The position numbers were made by a program, and so were the translations under genes. The notes under the pieces are model-generated. The model was given only the letters and a program-made list of their open reading frames with translations, had not been told where the DNA came from and ran no database searches. From Ewingella americana ATCC 33852 (GTDB lineage Bacteria > Pseudomonadota > Gammaproteobacteria > Enterobacterales > Enterobacteriaceae): a stretch of DNA of 64,000 bases. Each line of letters begins with the position of its first letter. Position 1 is the first letter of the stretch. Below are positions 53,204 through 63,758 of the stretch, piece by piece. The stretch covers positions 1-64,000 of the forward strand of contig NZ_JMPJ01000040.1 in assembly GCF_000735345.1 (NCBI RefSeq), given 5' to 3'.

Positions 53204-54886
53204 TCAGCCTCCCGGCCAGACAATTACTATCAAGGTACCTGCCAAGGTCAACAATACGTTAGCGATAGCGTAGGTTCCGGCGTATCCGAGGGCTGGTATG
53301 TTGCTGCGCGCGGTATCGCTGATGATCTCCATGGCCGGTGCGCAGGTGCGGGCACCCATGATGGCGCCGAACAGTAGGGCGCGGTTCATGCGCAGCACGT
53401 AAGCGCCGAAGATAAAGCAGATAACCACCGGCACCAGACTGACGATTAACCCTGAAATCAGCATCTGGCCGCCAATCGCGCCCAGACCCTGGTTGATCCC
53501 CGCACCGGCACTCAGGCCGACACCGGCCATAAACACCATCAGGCCGAACTCCTTCACCATGTTCAACGCGCCCTGCGGGATATAGCCGAAAGTAGGGTGG
53601 TTAGCACGTAAGAAGCCGAGCATGATACCGGCGAACAGCAGCCCGGCGGCATTACCGACGCCAAAACTGAAGTTCTTAAACTGGAAGGTGATAAGGCCAA
53701 TCATCAGGCCGAGAATAAAGAAGGCGCAGAAGGCCAGCAGGTCGGTGACCTGACTGTGAATCGAGATAAACCCGATGCGATCGGCCACGGCTTTAACGCG
53801 ACGCGCGTCGCCGCTGACCTGCAACACGTCGCCTTTATTGAGCACGATGCTGTCGTCGATCGGCATCTCTATCTGGCTGCGGATCACGCGGTTAAGGAAG
53901 CAGCCGTGGTCGGTCAAGTTCAGCTGGCTCAGGCGTTTGCCCACCGCGCTGCTGTTCTTCACCACCACTTCTTCGGTCACGATGCGCATGTCCAGCAGGT
54001 CGCGGTCGAACACCTCTTTGCCGTTACGGAAGCTCGGGTCAAGGCGTGAGTGAGCGTCAGGGTAGCCCACCAGCGAGATATCGTCGCCAACCTGCAACAC
54101 CGCGTCACCGTCCGGCGTCGCTAAAATGCCGTTACGGCGAATACGCTCGATGTAGCAGCCGGTCTGGCGATAGATACCCAACTCGCGCAGGTTTTTGCCA
54201 TCGGCCCATGCCACCAGCTCCTGACCCACGCGATAGGCGCGGATCACTGGCAGATAAACTTTGCGTTTGCTGTCGGTGTCGAGGCCGCGCTCGCGTGCGA
54301 TTTGTTGGGCGCTGGTTGGCAGGTCTTGGTGCTGTAATTTTGGCAGATAGCGCGCGCCAAAAATCAGGCTTACCAAGCCAATTAAGTAGGTCAGGGCATA
54401 GCCGAGGCTCAGGTTATCTAGCTCCGGCCCGAGCAGTTTATTGCCGCCGAGAGTGTTCCTGAGCGTGTCTCCGGCCCCCACCAACACTGGCGTTGAGGTC
54501 ATGGAGCCTGCCAGCATACCGGCGGTCAGCCCGATGTCCCAGCCGAACAGCCGACCAAGGCCAAAGGCCAGCAGCATCGCCGTGCCGACCATCACCAGCG
54601 CCAGCATCAGATAGTTTTTGCCATCGCGGAAGAAAATCGAGAAAAAGTTCGGACCGGCTTCGACCCCGACGCAGAAAATAAACAGCATAAAGCCGAGGTT
54701 GAGTGCCTCAGTATTAATGCTGAAATGTTGTTGGCCGAGCAGCAGGGAAACGACTAATACGCCGATGGAATTTCCGAGTTGGACTGAGCCCAAACGTACT
54801 TTTCCCAGACAAAGTCCGAGCGCTAAAACTACAAATAATAACAGGATGTAATTCCCGTTTAACAAACTAGCGACGTTTATGTTCAC
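53204..54886 (-). CDS. ybjL: YbjL, AAE-family putative transporter
   Basis: 560 residues (E. coli YbjL 561). Two blocks of five to six membrane helices flank two cytoplasmic TrkA-C (RCK_C) domains, where [20 protein letters not shown] and [20 protein letters not shown] are visible. The family includes aspartate:alanine exchangers; the substrate of YbjL is not established. It begins the conserved ybjL-rlmC block. Confidence 0.94.
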   Translation of the reverse strand: MNINVASLLNGNYILLLFVVLALGLCLGKVRLGSVQLGNSIGVLVVSLLLGQQHFSINTEALNLGFMLFIFCVGVEAGPNFFSIFFRDGKNYLMLALVMVGTAMLLAFGLGRLFGWDIGLTAGMLAGSMTSTPVLVGAGDTLRNTLGGNKLLGPELDNLSLGYALTYLIGLVSLIFGARYLPKLQHQDLPTSAQQIARERGLDTDSKRKVYLPVIRAYRVGQELVAWADGKNLRELGIYRQTGCYIERIRRNGILATPDGDAVLQVGDDISLVGYPDAHSRLDPSFRNGKEVFDRDLLDMRIVTEEVVVKNSSAVGKRLSQLNLTDHGCFLNRVIRSQIEMPIDDSIVLNKGDVLQVSGDARRVKAVADRIGFISIHSQVTDLLAFCAFFILGLMIGLITFQFKNFSFGVGNAAGLLFAGIMLGFLRANHPTFGYIPQGALNMVKEFGLMVFMAGVGLSAGAGINQGLGAIGGQMLISGLIVSLVPVVICFIFGAYVLRMNRALLFGAIMGARTCAPAMEIISDTARSNIPALGYAGTYAIANVLLTLAGTLIVIVWPGG

Positions 54887-55192
54887 AAAGATAACTTATT
54901 GTTTACCAACAAATTCTTGATATGAGGGGTTGTAAGGGATAAATTCAATAGCATTATATTTTAACCGCTTATTCTAAGGCTAAGGATATAAACGGTCACT
55001 GAAACAACGCCATTTTGCGCGTTATTTTAGTCATAGATTGTTCATTCAGCCAGATAAAAGCGGGTGTTAGCACCTTTTAAGCATGTTTTGTGTTGCACAG
55101 GCTGTGCAGCTTAGCAGGGGAACTGCGGGGCGATGACGAATTGACTCAATTCTGTTGCTGCCTATTAGCAAAACTTTAAGGAGGAAGAACTG
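54887..55192. other. Divergent ybjL/ybjM intergenic region
   Basis: 306 bases, AT-rich near ybjL, no gene. It must carry the promoters of both genes; none is identified with confidence. A very strong Shine-Dalgarno site, AAGGAGG, precedes ybjM. Confidence 0.4.
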
Positions 55193-55561
55193 ATGCATGT
55201 GCGTTCTAGCGTCGGCCCAATTATATGCTGCGTGCTGTTTACGTTGATTTTTGTCTTACTGAAAACCGAAGTCATTGTGGTTCGCCACATTACCCCCGGC
55301 CCGGAATATGGGCTGCTACTGTTTATTTTCCCCGGCATTATCACGGCTCACTTAGTGAAGCGCTATGCATTACGCTACGCCTTTCTTGGGGCGCTGCTGG
55401 CTATCCCGGTGTGCTATTTATTGCGGATACTCTATTTCGTCCGCGTGCGCACCTTTATACAAGAGTTAGCCTACGCCGGAAGCGCCATTTTCTGGTGCGT
55501 GATGGGCGCGCTGTTCTACCTATTGATTCGAGCTATCGTGCTGCACATGACCAAAGAGTAG
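55193..55561 (+). CDS. ybjM: Inner-membrane protein YbjM
   Basis: 122 residues (E. coli 125) with four membrane helices (GPIICCVLFTLIFVLLKTEV, LLLFIFPGIITAHLV, AFLGALLAIPVCYLLRILYF, AIFWCVMGALFYLLIRAIVL). Function unknown. Position between ybjL and grxA matches E. coli. Confidence 0.9.
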   Translation: MHVRSSVGPIICCVLFTLIFVLLKTEVIVVRHITPGPEYGLLLFIFPGIITAHLVKRYALRYAFLGALLAIPVCYLLRILYFVRVRTFIQELAYAGSAIFWCVMGALFYLLIRAIVLHMTKE

Positions 55562-55581
55562 TGGGGCATTAGCCAAAAAAG

Positions 55582-55610
55582 AAAGGCGCTCAATGAGCGC
55601 CTTTTTGCTG
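55582..55610. terminator. Terminator between ybjM and grxA
   Basis: AAAGGCGCTC (55582-55591) and GAGCGCCTTT (55595-55604) form a 10-bp stem with a three-base loop and flanking A and T runs, so it can serve both convergent genes. Confidence 0.9.
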
Positions 55611-55637
55611 TGTGGCCTTTGCCACGTCTCAGTCAAA

Positions 55638-55904
55638 TTAAGACTGGAACAGAGCCAGATGTTCTTTAGCGTAAGCTTCGAAATCTGTGCAACCACCGAT
55701 GTGGGTGGAGTCGATGAAGATTTGTGGAACAGTCTCAACCGGCTTACCGACCGTTTTTTCCAGATCGGCTTTAGAGATGCCTTCAGCGTGGATATCAACG
55801 TAACGGAAATTGAAATCATCACGTTCTTCAGTCAGTTTTTCAGCCAACTCTTTTGCACGTACACAATAAGGACACGCCGGGCGCCCGAAAATCACTGCAA
55901 ACAT
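55638..55904 (-). CDS. grxA: Glutaredoxin 1
   Basis: 88 residues (E. coli 85). Active site Cys-Pro-Tyr-Cys in IFGRPACPYCVRAKELAEKL, and the glutathione-binding TVPQIFIDSTHIGGCTDF. It reduces ribonucleotide reductase and other disulfides with glutathione. Confidence 0.95.
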   Translation of the reverse strand: MFAVIFGRPACPYCVRAKELAEKLTEERDDFNFRYVDIHAEGISKADLEKTVGKPVETVPQIFIDSTHIGGCTDFEAYAKEHLALFQS

Positions 55905-56221
55905 GGAGACTCCTTGATTTTTTAATGCCAGTAAAATGAATAAGTTAAAGTGTGACTGGTCTTAATTTTGTTAACTGCGTCACCTTTTGATGACGGTACT
56001 ATGCCTGTTACCTACGTCAAAAAAAAGTAGGATTTACCTGTCAGTTTGATGCCCTGCGCCTATCAGTCAGGCGAACGAACTTATTTATCACACTTTTGCT
56101 GCCCTGAATAATGCCGCGTTTTGTTACAGCATTTGAGGTTAACGCGCTTGCAAAGCAATGAGCTAGCATCAATGATTGTCAGCCATTAGGCTCTTATTTT
56201 GTTTTTGTTCAAGGATTTCCC
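55905..56221. other. Divergent grxA/nfsA intergenic region
   Basis: 317 bases. In E. coli the small gene ybjC lies here ahead of nfsA. I find no comparable reading frame, so ybjC appears to be absent. A run AAAAAAAAGTAGG near 56020 and AT-rich stretches probably belong to the promoters. Confidence 0.5.
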
Positions 56222-56944
56222 ATGACGCCCACGATTGACCTCCTGCGCTCCCACCGTTCTATCCGTTCTTTTACCGACCAGCCAGTTACCGATGAACAGC
56301 GCGAGGCTATTCTCGGCGCGGCGCAGGGTGCATCGACTTCTAGCTTCTTACAGTGCTCGTCAATCATCCGCATTACCGATCCGGCGCTGCGTGAGAAGCT
56401 GGTGGAGTTCACCGGCGGGCAGAAATATGTCGCCAGCGCGGCCGAATTTTGGGTTTTCTGCGCCGACTTTAATCGCAATCAACAAATTAACCCGCAGGCC
56501 GAGCTAGGGTTAGCTGAGCAGCTGCTGCTGGGCTGCGTGGACACCGCGCTGCTGGCACAAAACGCCATGACGGCGGCGGAATCACTCGGGCTGGGCGGGG
56601 TGTTTATCGGCGGTATCCGTAATCAGGTTGAAGAGGTGATTGAGCTGCTGAAGTTGCCGAAGTTCGTCATGCCGCTGTTTGGCATGTGTATCGGCTATCC
56701 GGCGCAGGATCATCAGGTGAAGCCGCGTATGCCGCAGTCAATGCTGGTACACGAGAACAGCTATCAGCCGCTCAACCCGCAGACGCTGGCCGATTACGAC
56801 GAGCAACTGGCCGCCTATTACTTGCAGCGTGACAGCAATGCGCGTCGCGACACTTGGAGTGATTTGATTATCCGCACGCTGAAAAAAGAGCAGCGCCCAC
56901 ATATGCTGGCCGCTCTGCACAAACAGGGCTGGGCAACTCGCTAA
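56222..56944 (+). CDS. nfsA: Oxygen-insensitive NADPH nitroreductase NfsA
   Basis: 240 residues, as in E. coli. N-terminal HRSIRSFTDQPVTDEQREAI and the FMN-binding pieces AAQGASTSSFLQCSSIIRIT and SLGLGGVFIGGIRN, ending with HMLAALHKQGWATR. It reduces nitroaromatics and quinones with NADPH. It precedes rimK by 27 bases, as in E. coli. Confidence 0.95.
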   Translation: MTPTIDLLRSHRSIRSFTDQPVTDEQREAILGAAQGASTSSFLQCSSIIRITDPALREKLVEFTGGQKYVASAAEFWVFCADFNRNQQINPQAELGLAEQLLLGCVDTALLAQNAMTAAESLGLGGVFIGGIRNQVEEVIELLKLPKFVMPLFGMCIGYPAQDHQVKPRMPQSMLVHENSYQPLNPQTLADYDEQLAAYYLQRDSNARRDTWSDLIIRTLKKEQRPHMLAALHKQGWATR

Positions 56945-56971
56945 ACCTCTTCATCCTTGACGGGGCGTCTG

Positions 56972-57874
56972 ATGAAAATAGCTATTCTTTCCCGCGATGG
57001 CAGTCTCTATTCGTGCAAGCGGCTGCTTGAAGCGGCGGAGTGTCGCGGTCATTCGGTCGATATTATTGACCCGTTGTCCTGTTATATGAATATCAATCCG
57101 GCGGCGCCGAGTGTGCATTATCGCGGTCGCCAGCTGGATAAATACCACGCAGTGATCCCGCGCATTGGTTCGGCGATCACCTTTTACGGCACCGCCGTGC
57201 TGCGACAGTTCGAGATGCTGGGCAGCTTCCCGCTCAATGAATCCGTCGCCATTACTCGCGCCCGTGACAAGCTGCGCTCGATGCAGATTTTGGCTCGTGA
57301 GGGCATTGATTTGCCGACCACCGGCTTTGCCAATATGCCTGATGACACCTCTGACCTGATTGCCTTGGTCGGCGGCGCGCCGCTGGTGGTCAAGCTGGTG
57401 GAGGGCACACAGGGCATTGGCGTGGTGCTGGCCGAGACGCGGCAGGCGGCGGAGAGCGTGATTGACGCCTTTCGTGGGCTGAATGCGCATATTTTGGTGC
57501 AGGAGTATATCCGCGAAGCCGAGGGCAGGGACATTCGCTGTCTAGTCGTCGGCAAGAAAGTGGTGGGAGCCATTGAGCGCCAGGCCAAGCCCGGCGATTT
57601 TCGCTCAAACCTGCATCGCGGTGGCACGGCCAATAAGGTGGAAATCACCGCCGATGAAAAAGCCATTGCGGTGAAAGCGGCAGCAACCTTGGGGCTGGAT
57701 GTCGCCGGTGTGGATATCCTTCGCTCTAACCGAGGTCCGTTAGTGATGGAAGTTAACGCTTCGCCTGGCTTAGAAGGTATCGAAAGCACCACCGGTTTGG
57801 ACATCGCGGGCATGATGATTGACTACATTGAACATCGCGCTCGCCCCGGTTTTCGCTTGAAATCTGGCGGCTAA
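56972..57874 (+). CDS. rimK: Ribosomal protein S6 modification protein RimK
   Basis: 300 residues, as in E. coli, from the ATG at 56972; the frame is open five codons upstream. ATP-grasp ligase with [20 protein letters not shown] and [18 protein letters not shown]. It adds glutamates to the C terminus of ribosomal protein S6. Confidence 0.96.
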   Translation: MKIAILSRDGSLYSCKRLLEAAECRGHSVDIIDPLSCYMNINPAAPSVHYRGRQLDKYHAVIPRIGSAITFYGTAVLRQFEMLGSFPLNESVAITRARDKLRSMQILAREGIDLPTTGFANMPDDTSDLIALVGGAPLVVKLVEGTQGIGVVLAETRQAAESVIDAFRGLNAHILVQEYIREAEGRDIRCLVVGKKVVGAIERQAKPGDFRSNLHRGGTANKVEITADEKAIAVKAAATLGLDVAGVDILRSNRGPLVMEVNASPGLEGIESTTGLDIAGMMIDYIEHRARPGFRLKSGG

Positions 57875-57957
57875 GCGCCTTCACCCGCATTAATGTGCAG
57901 CAAGCGCGTATTGATCATAGCGCTTACTGACATAATTCCGTAAGCTATGTCCCCTTC

Positions 57958-57980
57958 GCGCCCTTTAAGGGCGCGCTTTT
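57958..57980 (+). terminator. Terminator after rimK
   Basis: GCGCCCTTTAAGGGCGC (57958-57974) is a perfect palindrome with a one-base centre, followed by GCTTTT. It lies 84 bases after the rimK stop and before ybjN. Confidence 0.8.
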
Positions 57981-58020
57981 CTGCTGTCGACTTCATTGAT
58001 TTAAACTTGTGAGGCATTTT

Positions 58021-58503
58021 ATGGATTCGCTCATCGTCCCTGATTTGGCGTTGCTCCGGCGCTGGCTGGATCAGTTAGGGATATCATTTTTCGAGTGTGA
58101 TTCCTGTCAGGCTCTCCATTTGCCGCATATGCAGAATTTTGATGGCGTATTTGACGCCAAGTTGGACATTGTTGATAACGTGATCCTGTTCTCCGCGCTG
58201 GCCGAAGTGAAGCCAACCGCGCTTATTCCCATCGTGGCCGATCTCAGCCAAATCAACGCCAGTTCGCTGACGGTGAAAGCTTTTATCGACATTCAGGATG
58301 ACAATTTGCCTAAGCTGATTGTCTGCCAGTCGCTGGCGATTGCCGTGGGTGTGACGGTGGAGCAGTTTGGCTACTTCCTGCAACAGGCGGAAGAGCAGAT
58401 GTCGATGATCATTCTCGAAGCGCATGCTAATGACATGCTGTTCGTGGGCGAGCCGGATGAAGGCGAGCCGCTAACCAACCTCAATGTTCCCATTCTGCAT
58501 TAA
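58021..58503 (+). CDS. ybjN: YbjN, conserved regulator-like protein
   Basis: 160 residues (E. coli 158). FFECDSCQALHLPHMQNFDG and LPKLIVCQSLAIAVGVTVEQ are nearly identical to YbjN. The fold is of the type III secretion chaperone kind. In E. coli its loss or excess changes motility, biofilm and stress genes, though its mechanism is unknown. Confidence 0.94.
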   Translation: MDSLIVPDLALLRRWLDQLGISFFECDSCQALHLPHMQNFDGVFDAKLDIVDNVILFSALAEVKPTALIPIVADLSQINASSLTVKAFIDIQDDNLPKLIVCQSLAIAVGVTVEQFGYFLQQAEEQMSMIILEAHANDMLFVGEPDEGEPLTNLNVPILH

Positions 58504-58944
58504 TCCTCTCTCGCCTTAACACTTCCCCATTGCAAATTTCTCGCATAAGCCGCGAATTCCCGCGGCTTTGGTGATTTTTTCCGCTTCCACTACACTCTTT
58601 AACAAACAGTTATTCTGTTATTTGCACATTGTTGCCATACATTTCACTTTGTTAATGGCTTATGTGCCACAGGGCATAGAGCAAAATTGCATAATTAATC
58701 GATAAATTGTGGTTTTGCCCATGCAGTCTAGTACCGAGGGGGCGCAGGGGGTATTCTGCTGATTCTGCGCTATAGGTTAATTACACCGTAAAACCAAATG
58801 GTTATTCGGCTCGCAGCGTTGGGTCCGTCAATGCATGCTTATGCAGATTTGGGCGCGACGGTTGGTCTGGTTATGAAAGGTTTTGTATCCATTTGAGATA
58901 CAAGTTCAATTTTCCTTTTCCCCCTGTATTGGAGGTAGTAACGG
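58504..58944 (+). promoter_or_regulatory. ybjN terminator and potF upstream region
   Basis: 441 bases without a gene. AAGCCGCG (58547-58554) and CGCGGCTT (58561-58568) with a T-rich tail (ATTTTTT at 58574-58580) terminate ybjN. The rest carries the potFGHI promoter region, AT-rich around 58610-58700. No riboswitch was recognised. GGAGG (58931-58935) is the Shine-Dalgarno site of potF. Confidence 0.6.
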
Positions 58945-60054
58945 ATGTTCACCCTGCGTAAAAAGTGGTTATCGGGTGTTGTCGCCGGTCTGGTTATGGC
59001 CGCGTCCGTCACAGCGTCAGCGGAAGAAAAAACGCTGCACGTCTACAACTGGTCTGACTATATCGCGCCGAATACGGTGCCAGATTTCCAGAAGGAAAGC
59101 GGCATCAAGGTGATATACGACGTTTTCGACTCCAACGAAGTGTTGGAAGGCAAACTGATGGCGGGGAGCACCGGCTTCGACTTGGTGGTGCCATCGGCGA
59201 GTTTCCTTGAGCGCCAGCTGGCGGCAGGGGTGTTCCAGCCTCTGGACAAGAGTAAGCTGCCAAACTACAAAAACCTCGACCCTGAGCTGTTGAAAATGGT
59301 CGCGCAGCACGATCCGGGTAACAAATACGCCATTCCTTACCTGTGGGCGACCACCGGCATCGGCTATAACGTTGATAAAGTGAAGGCAGTTTTAGGCAAA
59401 GACGCGCCGGTGGACAGCTGGGATCTGGTGCTTAAGCCTGAAAACCTCGAGAAGCTCAAAAGCTGCGGCGTCTCCTTCCTCGACGCACCGGCTGAAATCT
59501 ACGCCACCGTGCTGAACTACCTGCACCTCGACCCGAACAGTACCAAAGCCAGCGACTACACCGGTGCCGCCAATGACCTGCTGTTGAAGCTGCGCCCGAG
59601 CATTCGCTATTTCCACTCTTCCCAATACATCAATGACTTGGCAAACGGCGATATCTGCGTGGCGATTGGCTGGGCGGGTGACGTGATGCAAGCCTCTAAC
59701 CGCGCGAAAGAAGCTAAAAACGGCGTCAACGTGGCGTACAGCATTCCGAAAGAGGGCGCGCTGGCCTTCTTCGACGTGTTTGCTATCCCGGCTGATGCTA
59801 AAAATCTGGATGAAGCCTATCAGTTCCTCAACTACCTGATGGAGCCGAAGGTGATCGCGCAGATCAGCAACACGGTGTACTACGCCAGTGGCAACCTTGC
59901 TGCCACGCCGCTGGTGAATGCCGACGTGCGTAACAACCCGGGCATTTACCCGTCGGATGCCGTGCGCGCCAAGCTGTTTACGCTGAAGGTGCAGGATCCG
60001 AAGATTGACCGCGTCATTACCCGTTCTTGGACTAAAGTGAAAACCAACAAATAA
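58945..60054 (+). CDS. potF: Putrescine-binding periplasmic protein PotF
   Basis: 369 residues (E. coli 370) with a signal peptide (VVAGLVMAASVTASA). Mature part starts EEKTLHVYNWSDYIAPNTVP, the binding cleft has FDVFDSNEVLEGKLMAG-type residues (YDVFDSNEVLEGKL), and SWTKVKTNK ends it. It delivers putrescine to PotHI. Confidence 0.96.
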   Translation: MFTLRKKWLSGVVAGLVMAASVTASAEEKTLHVYNWSDYIAPNTVPDFQKESGIKVIYDVFDSNEVLEGKLMAGSTGFDLVVPSASFLERQLAAGVFQPLDKSKLPNYKNLDPELLKMVAQHDPGNKYAIPYLWATTGIGYNVDKVKAVLGKDAPVDSWDLVLKPENLEKLKSCGVSFLDAPAEIYATVLNYLHLDPNSTKASDYTGAANDLLLKLRPSIRYFHSSQYINDLANGDICVAIGWAGDVMQASNRAKEAKNGVNVAYSIPKEGALAFFDVFAIPADAKNLDEAYQFLNYLMEPKVIAQISNTVYYASGNLAATPLVNADVRNNPGIYPSDAVRAKLFTLKVQDPKIDRVITRSWTKVKTNK

Positions 60055-60210
60055 TACTCTTCACTCTTCGAGCTGCCGCCTTGGTGCATCTCAAATGAAA
60101 GTGAGTATTACCCCAGTGGCTCTGCGAAATAAACGCGCGGAGCCGCTGCTTCTATTTCGGTTCCTCAATCTATGCGGCTTTTTACCGCCTTCTGCCGGAG
60201 ATGTTTCTGA

Positions 60211-61344
60211 GTGAATGATGCAATCCCCCGTCCTCAGCCGAAAACTCACAAAGGCTTCACGCCTTTGCTGGAAATCCGCAATTTAACCAAATCTTTTGAT
60301 GGTCAGGCTGCCGTGGATGACGTCAGTTTGACCATCTATAAAGGCGAAATCTTTGCCCTGTTGGGCGCGTCAGGCTGCGGCAAGTCCACCTTGCTGCGCA
60401 TGCTGGCCGGTTTTGAAACCCCGACTCAGGGGCAAATTGTACTCGACGGCGTCGACCTGTCGCAGGTTCCGCCTTATCAGCGCCCAATCAACATGATGTT
60501 CCAGTCCTATGCCTTGTTCCCGCACATGACCGTCGAGCAGAACATCGCCTTTGGCTTGAAGCAGGACAAGCTGCCGTCGGCGGAAATCAAAAGCCGCGTG
60601 GCGGAGATGCTGACGCTGGTACATATGGAAGAGTTCGCCAAGCGTAAGCCGCACCAGCTCTCCGGCGGCCAGCGCCAGCGCGTGGCTTTGGCGCGCAGTC
60701 TGGCGAAAAGACCCAAACTGCTGTTGCTCGATGAGCCTATGGGTGCGCTGGACAAAAAACTGCGCGACCGCATGCAGCTTGAAGTGGTGGATATCCTCGA
60801 GCGCGTCGGCGCGACCTGTGTGATGGTGACTCACGATCAGGAAGAGGCGATGACCATGGCGGGGCGTATCGCCATCATGAATCGCGGCAAGTTTGTGCAA
60901 ATTGGCGAGCCGGAGGAGATTTACGAGCACCCGACCAGCCGCTTCAGCGCGGAGTTTATCGGTTCGGTAAATATCTTCGAGGGCGTGCTGCAAGAGCGTC
61001 AGGACGACGCGCTGGTGATCAGCAGCCCCGGCTTGGTGCATCCGCTGAAAGTTGACGCCGACTCCTCGGTGGTGGACGGCGTACCGGTGTTCGTGGCCCT
61101 GCGCCCGGAGAAAATCCTGCTGTGCGAAGAGATCCCGCAAGATGGCTGTAACTTTGCCGTCGGCGAAGTGGTCAACATTGCCTATCTCGGCGATTTGTCC
61201 ATTTACCACGTCAAGTTACACAGTGGGCAGATGATCACCGCGCAGCTGCAGAACGGCCATCGCTTCCGCAAAGGGATGCCGACTTGGGGCGACGAAGTGC
61301 GCCTGTGCTGGGAAGCCGACAGCTGTGTCGTGCTGACCGTTTAA
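60211..61344 (+). CDS. potG: Putrescine ABC transporter ATPase PotG
   Basis: 377 residues (E. coli 377), GTG start. Walker A GASGCGKST, signature LSGGQRQRVALARSL, Walker B LLLLDEPMGALD, and a C-terminal TOBE domain. It powers uptake through PotH and PotI. The 156-base gap from potF carries no gene. Confidence 0.96.
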   Translation: MNDAIPRPQPKTHKGFTPLLEIRNLTKSFDGQAAVDDVSLTIYKGEIFALLGASGCGKSTLLRMLAGFETPTQGQIVLDGVDLSQVPPYQRPINMMFQSYALFPHMTVEQNIAFGLKQDKLPSAEIKSRVAEMLTLVHMEEFAKRKPHQLSGGQRQRVALARSLAKRPKLLLLDEPMGALDKKLRDRMQLEVVDILERVGATCVMVTHDQEEAMTMAGRIAIMNRGKFVQIGEPEEIYEHPTSRFSAEFIGSVNIFEGVLQERQDDALVISSPGLVHPLKVDADSSVVDGVPVFVALRPEKILLCEEIPQDGCNFAVGEVVNIAYLGDLSIYHVKLHSGQMITAQLQNGHRFRKGMPTWGDEVRLCWEADSCVVLTV

Positions 61345-61358
61345 GGGGAGTCGAAGCC

Positions 61359-62315
61359 ATGTCCTTTATTTCCGCACATCCTGAGCCTGCCAAACCACCG
61401 GGTGGGGTGAAAGCTTTTATTGGTCGCATGCAGCAAAAGCACGGCCGCAAGCTGGTGATCCTGCTGCCGCTGGTGTGGTTCCTGCTGTTATTCCTGCTGC
61501 CTTTCCTTATCGTGTTCAAAATCAGTCTGGCAGAGATGGCCCGAGCCATTCCTCCTTATACCGATTTAGTCACTTTCACCGACGGCATGCTGGATATTGC
61601 TCTGAATCTCGGCAATTACATCTCGCTGACCGACGACCCGCTGTATATCGAAGCTTATCTGCAATCGCTGGAAGTAGCGGCCATCTCGACGGTCTGCTGC
61701 CTGCTGATTGGCTACCCGCTGGCGTGGGCGGTGGCGCACAGCAGCAAATCCATGCGTAATATCCTGTTGTTACTGGTTATTCTGCCGTCGTGGACCTCAT
61801 TCCTGATCCGCGTCTATGCCTGGATGGGCATTTTAAAAGACAACGGGGTGCTGAATAACTTCCTGATGTGGCTGCACGTCATCGACCAGCCGCTGGTGAT
61901 TTTGCACACGAATCTGGCGGTCTATATCGGCATCGTTTACTCCTATTTGCCGTTTATGGTGCTACCGATTTACACCGCGCTAACCCGTCTTGACTACTCG
62001 CTGGTGGAAGCCTCGCTGGACCTTGGCGCGCGCCCGCTAAAAACCTTCTTCAAAGTGATTATGCCGCTGACCAAGGGCGGGATTATTGCTGGCTCGATGC
62101 TGGTGTTTATCCCGGCGGTGGGGGAATACGTCATTCCTGAGCTGCTGGGCGGGCCAGACAGCATCATGATTGGCCGAATTTTGTGGCAGGAGTTCTTCAA
62201 TAACCGCGACTGGCCGGTGGCTTCTGCGGTGGCGGTGATCATGTTGCTGCTGCTCATCATGCCAATCCTCTGGTTCCACAAATACCAAAACAAAGAGCTG
62301 GGAGACAAAGAATGA
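61359..62315 (+). CDS. potH: Putrescine ABC transporter permease PotH
   Basis: 318 residues (E. coli 317) from the ATG at 61359, preceded by AGGGGAG; the frame is open 75 bases upstream inside potG. Six membrane helices and the EAA loop (LVEASLDLGARPLKTFFKVI). It forms the channel with PotI. Its stop overlaps the potI start by four bases. Confidence 0.96.
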   Translation: MSFISAHPEPAKPPGGVKAFIGRMQQKHGRKLVILLPLVWFLLLFLLPFLIVFKISLAEMARAIPPYTDLVTFTDGMLDIALNLGNYISLTDDPLYIEAYLQSLEVAAISTVCCLLIGYPLAWAVAHSSKSMRNILLLLVILPSWTSFLIRVYAWMGILKDNGVLNNFLMWLHVIDQPLVILHTNLAVYIGIVYSYLPFMVLPIYTALTRLDYSLVEASLDLGARPLKTFFKVIMPLTKGGIIAGSMLVFIPAVGEYVIPELLGGPDSIMIGRILWQEFFNNRDWPVASAVAVIMLLLLIMPILWFHKYQNKELGDKE

Positions 62316-63157
62316 ACAATTTGCCGGTTGTTCGCTCACCGTGGCGAATTCTTATTCTGGTGCTTGGCTTCACCTTTCTCTATGCGCCGATGTTGATGCT
62401 GGTTATTTACTCGTTCAACAGCTCCAAGCTCGTTACGGTCTGGGCTGGCTGGTCAACTCGCTGGTATACTCAGTTATTCCATGATTCTGCAATGATTAGC
62501 GCGGTAGGCATGAGTTTGAGTATCGCCACGGCGGCGGCGACCATGGCGGTGATCGTCGGGACCCTCGCCGCGGTGGTGATTGTGCGTTTTGGCCGATTCA
62601 AAGGCTCCACCGGCTTTGCCTTTATGCTGACCGCGCCGCTGGTAATGCCCGACGTGATCACCGGCTTGGCGCTCTTGCTGCTGTTTGTGGCGATGGGGCA
62701 CGCCTTTGGCTGGCCCGCCGAGCGCGGCATGTTCACCATCTGGCTGGCGCACGTCACCTTCTGTAGCGCCTACGTAGCGGTGGTGGTGGCAGCGCGACTG
62801 CGCGAGCTGGACAGGTCAATCGAAGAGGCGGCAATGGACCTCGGCGCGACGCCGTTGAAGGTGTTTTTCATCATCACGGTGCCGATGATTGCCCCGGCGC
62901 TGGTTTCCGGCTGGCTGCTGGCCTTCACGCTGTCTCTCGATGATTTAGTGATTGCCAGCTTTGTCGCCGGGCCGGGGTCGACCACTTTGCCAATGCTGGT
63001 ATTTGCCAGCGTGCGCATGGGGGTGAACCCGGAGATCAACGCTCTGGCGACGCTGATTCTGCTGGTGGTTGGCATCATCGGCCTGATTGCCTGGTGGTTT
63101 ATGTCGCGGGCGGAGAAGCAGAGAATCAAAGACATGCAGCGCGCTTATCGGCATTAA
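62312..63157 (+). CDS. potI: Putrescine ABC transporter permease PotI
   Basis: 281 residues, as in E. coli. Six helices and the EAA motif (IEEAAMDLGATPLKVFFIIT). It pairs with PotH. Confidence 0.96.
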   Translation: MNNLPVVRSPWRILILVLGFTFLYAPMLMLVIYSFNSSKLVTVWAGWSTRWYTQLFHDSAMISAVGMSLSIATAAATMAVIVGTLAAVVIVRFGRFKGSTGFAFMLTAPLVMPDVITGLALLLLFVAMGHAFGWPAERGMFTIWLAHVTFCSAYVAVVVAARLRELDRSIEEAAMDLGATPLKVFFIITVPMIAPALVSGWLLAFTLSLDDLVIASFVAGPGSTTLPMLVFASVRMGVNPEINALATLILLVVGIIGLIAWWFMSRAEKQRIKDMQRAYRH

Positions 63158-63246
63158 TTTTTAACCTTATACATAAACCCAAAGTCATGGGCGTTGATGT
63201 TCTGAGCGCTGCGGAAACGCCCAAAACCCAGGGGATCTAAGGAAAG

Positions 63247-63708
63247 ATGAGATTTATACCCGTACCCGTAATGATTGGCGCGTCGGCGATTGTCGCGACG
63301 CGCTGCCTAGAGTTTATTTTGCTGTTCGATGCCATGGGCGTGGCGGGTGTGGTGGATTTTGTTCAGGCCAGCGCGGAGTCGTGGGTTAACTGCTTTATCC
63401 TGCTCGCCAGCCTGCTGATTGTGTGGATTGAATGTCACGCGTCTTATGCCATGATGCGCGGGCGCAACTGGGGTCGCTGGGCCTTTGTCGGCTGTCAGGC
63501 GGTGGTGGTGAGTTACATGCTGCTGGCGTCATTCGAGTGGTTCGGGCCGAAGATTTTCCGCTTCGAAACCGAGACTCAGGGGCAGTTTTTGCACGCGCTG
63601 TTAATGCAAAAAGTCCCCGACATAGTAGTGCTCTTGCTGCTGTTTGCGCCTCAGAGCAGCCGTCAGTTTTTCCTGCGCCGCAGAGCAGCCTTTCAGGCCG
63701 CACGGTGA
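63247..63708 (+). CDS. ybjO: Inner-membrane protein YbjO
   Basis: 153 residues (E. coli 162) with about four membrane helices (VMIGASAIVATRCLEFILLF, WVNCFILLASLLIVWIECHA, AFVGCQAVVVSYMLLASFEW, KVPDIVVLLLLFAPQ). DUF2593 family, function unknown. AAGGAAAG precedes the ATG. Confidence 0.9.
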   Translation: MRFIPVPVMIGASAIVATRCLEFILLFDAMGVAGVVDFVQASAESWVNCFILLASLLIVWIECHASYAMMRGRNWGRWAFVGCQAVVVSYMLLASFEWFGPKIFRFETETQGQFLHALLMQKVPDIVVLLLLFAPQSSRQFFLRRRAAFQAAR

Positions 63709-63758
63709 TACACTGCGCGCCACGTTTTTCTCCGCTCATCCAATAACGGTCAATTTTC

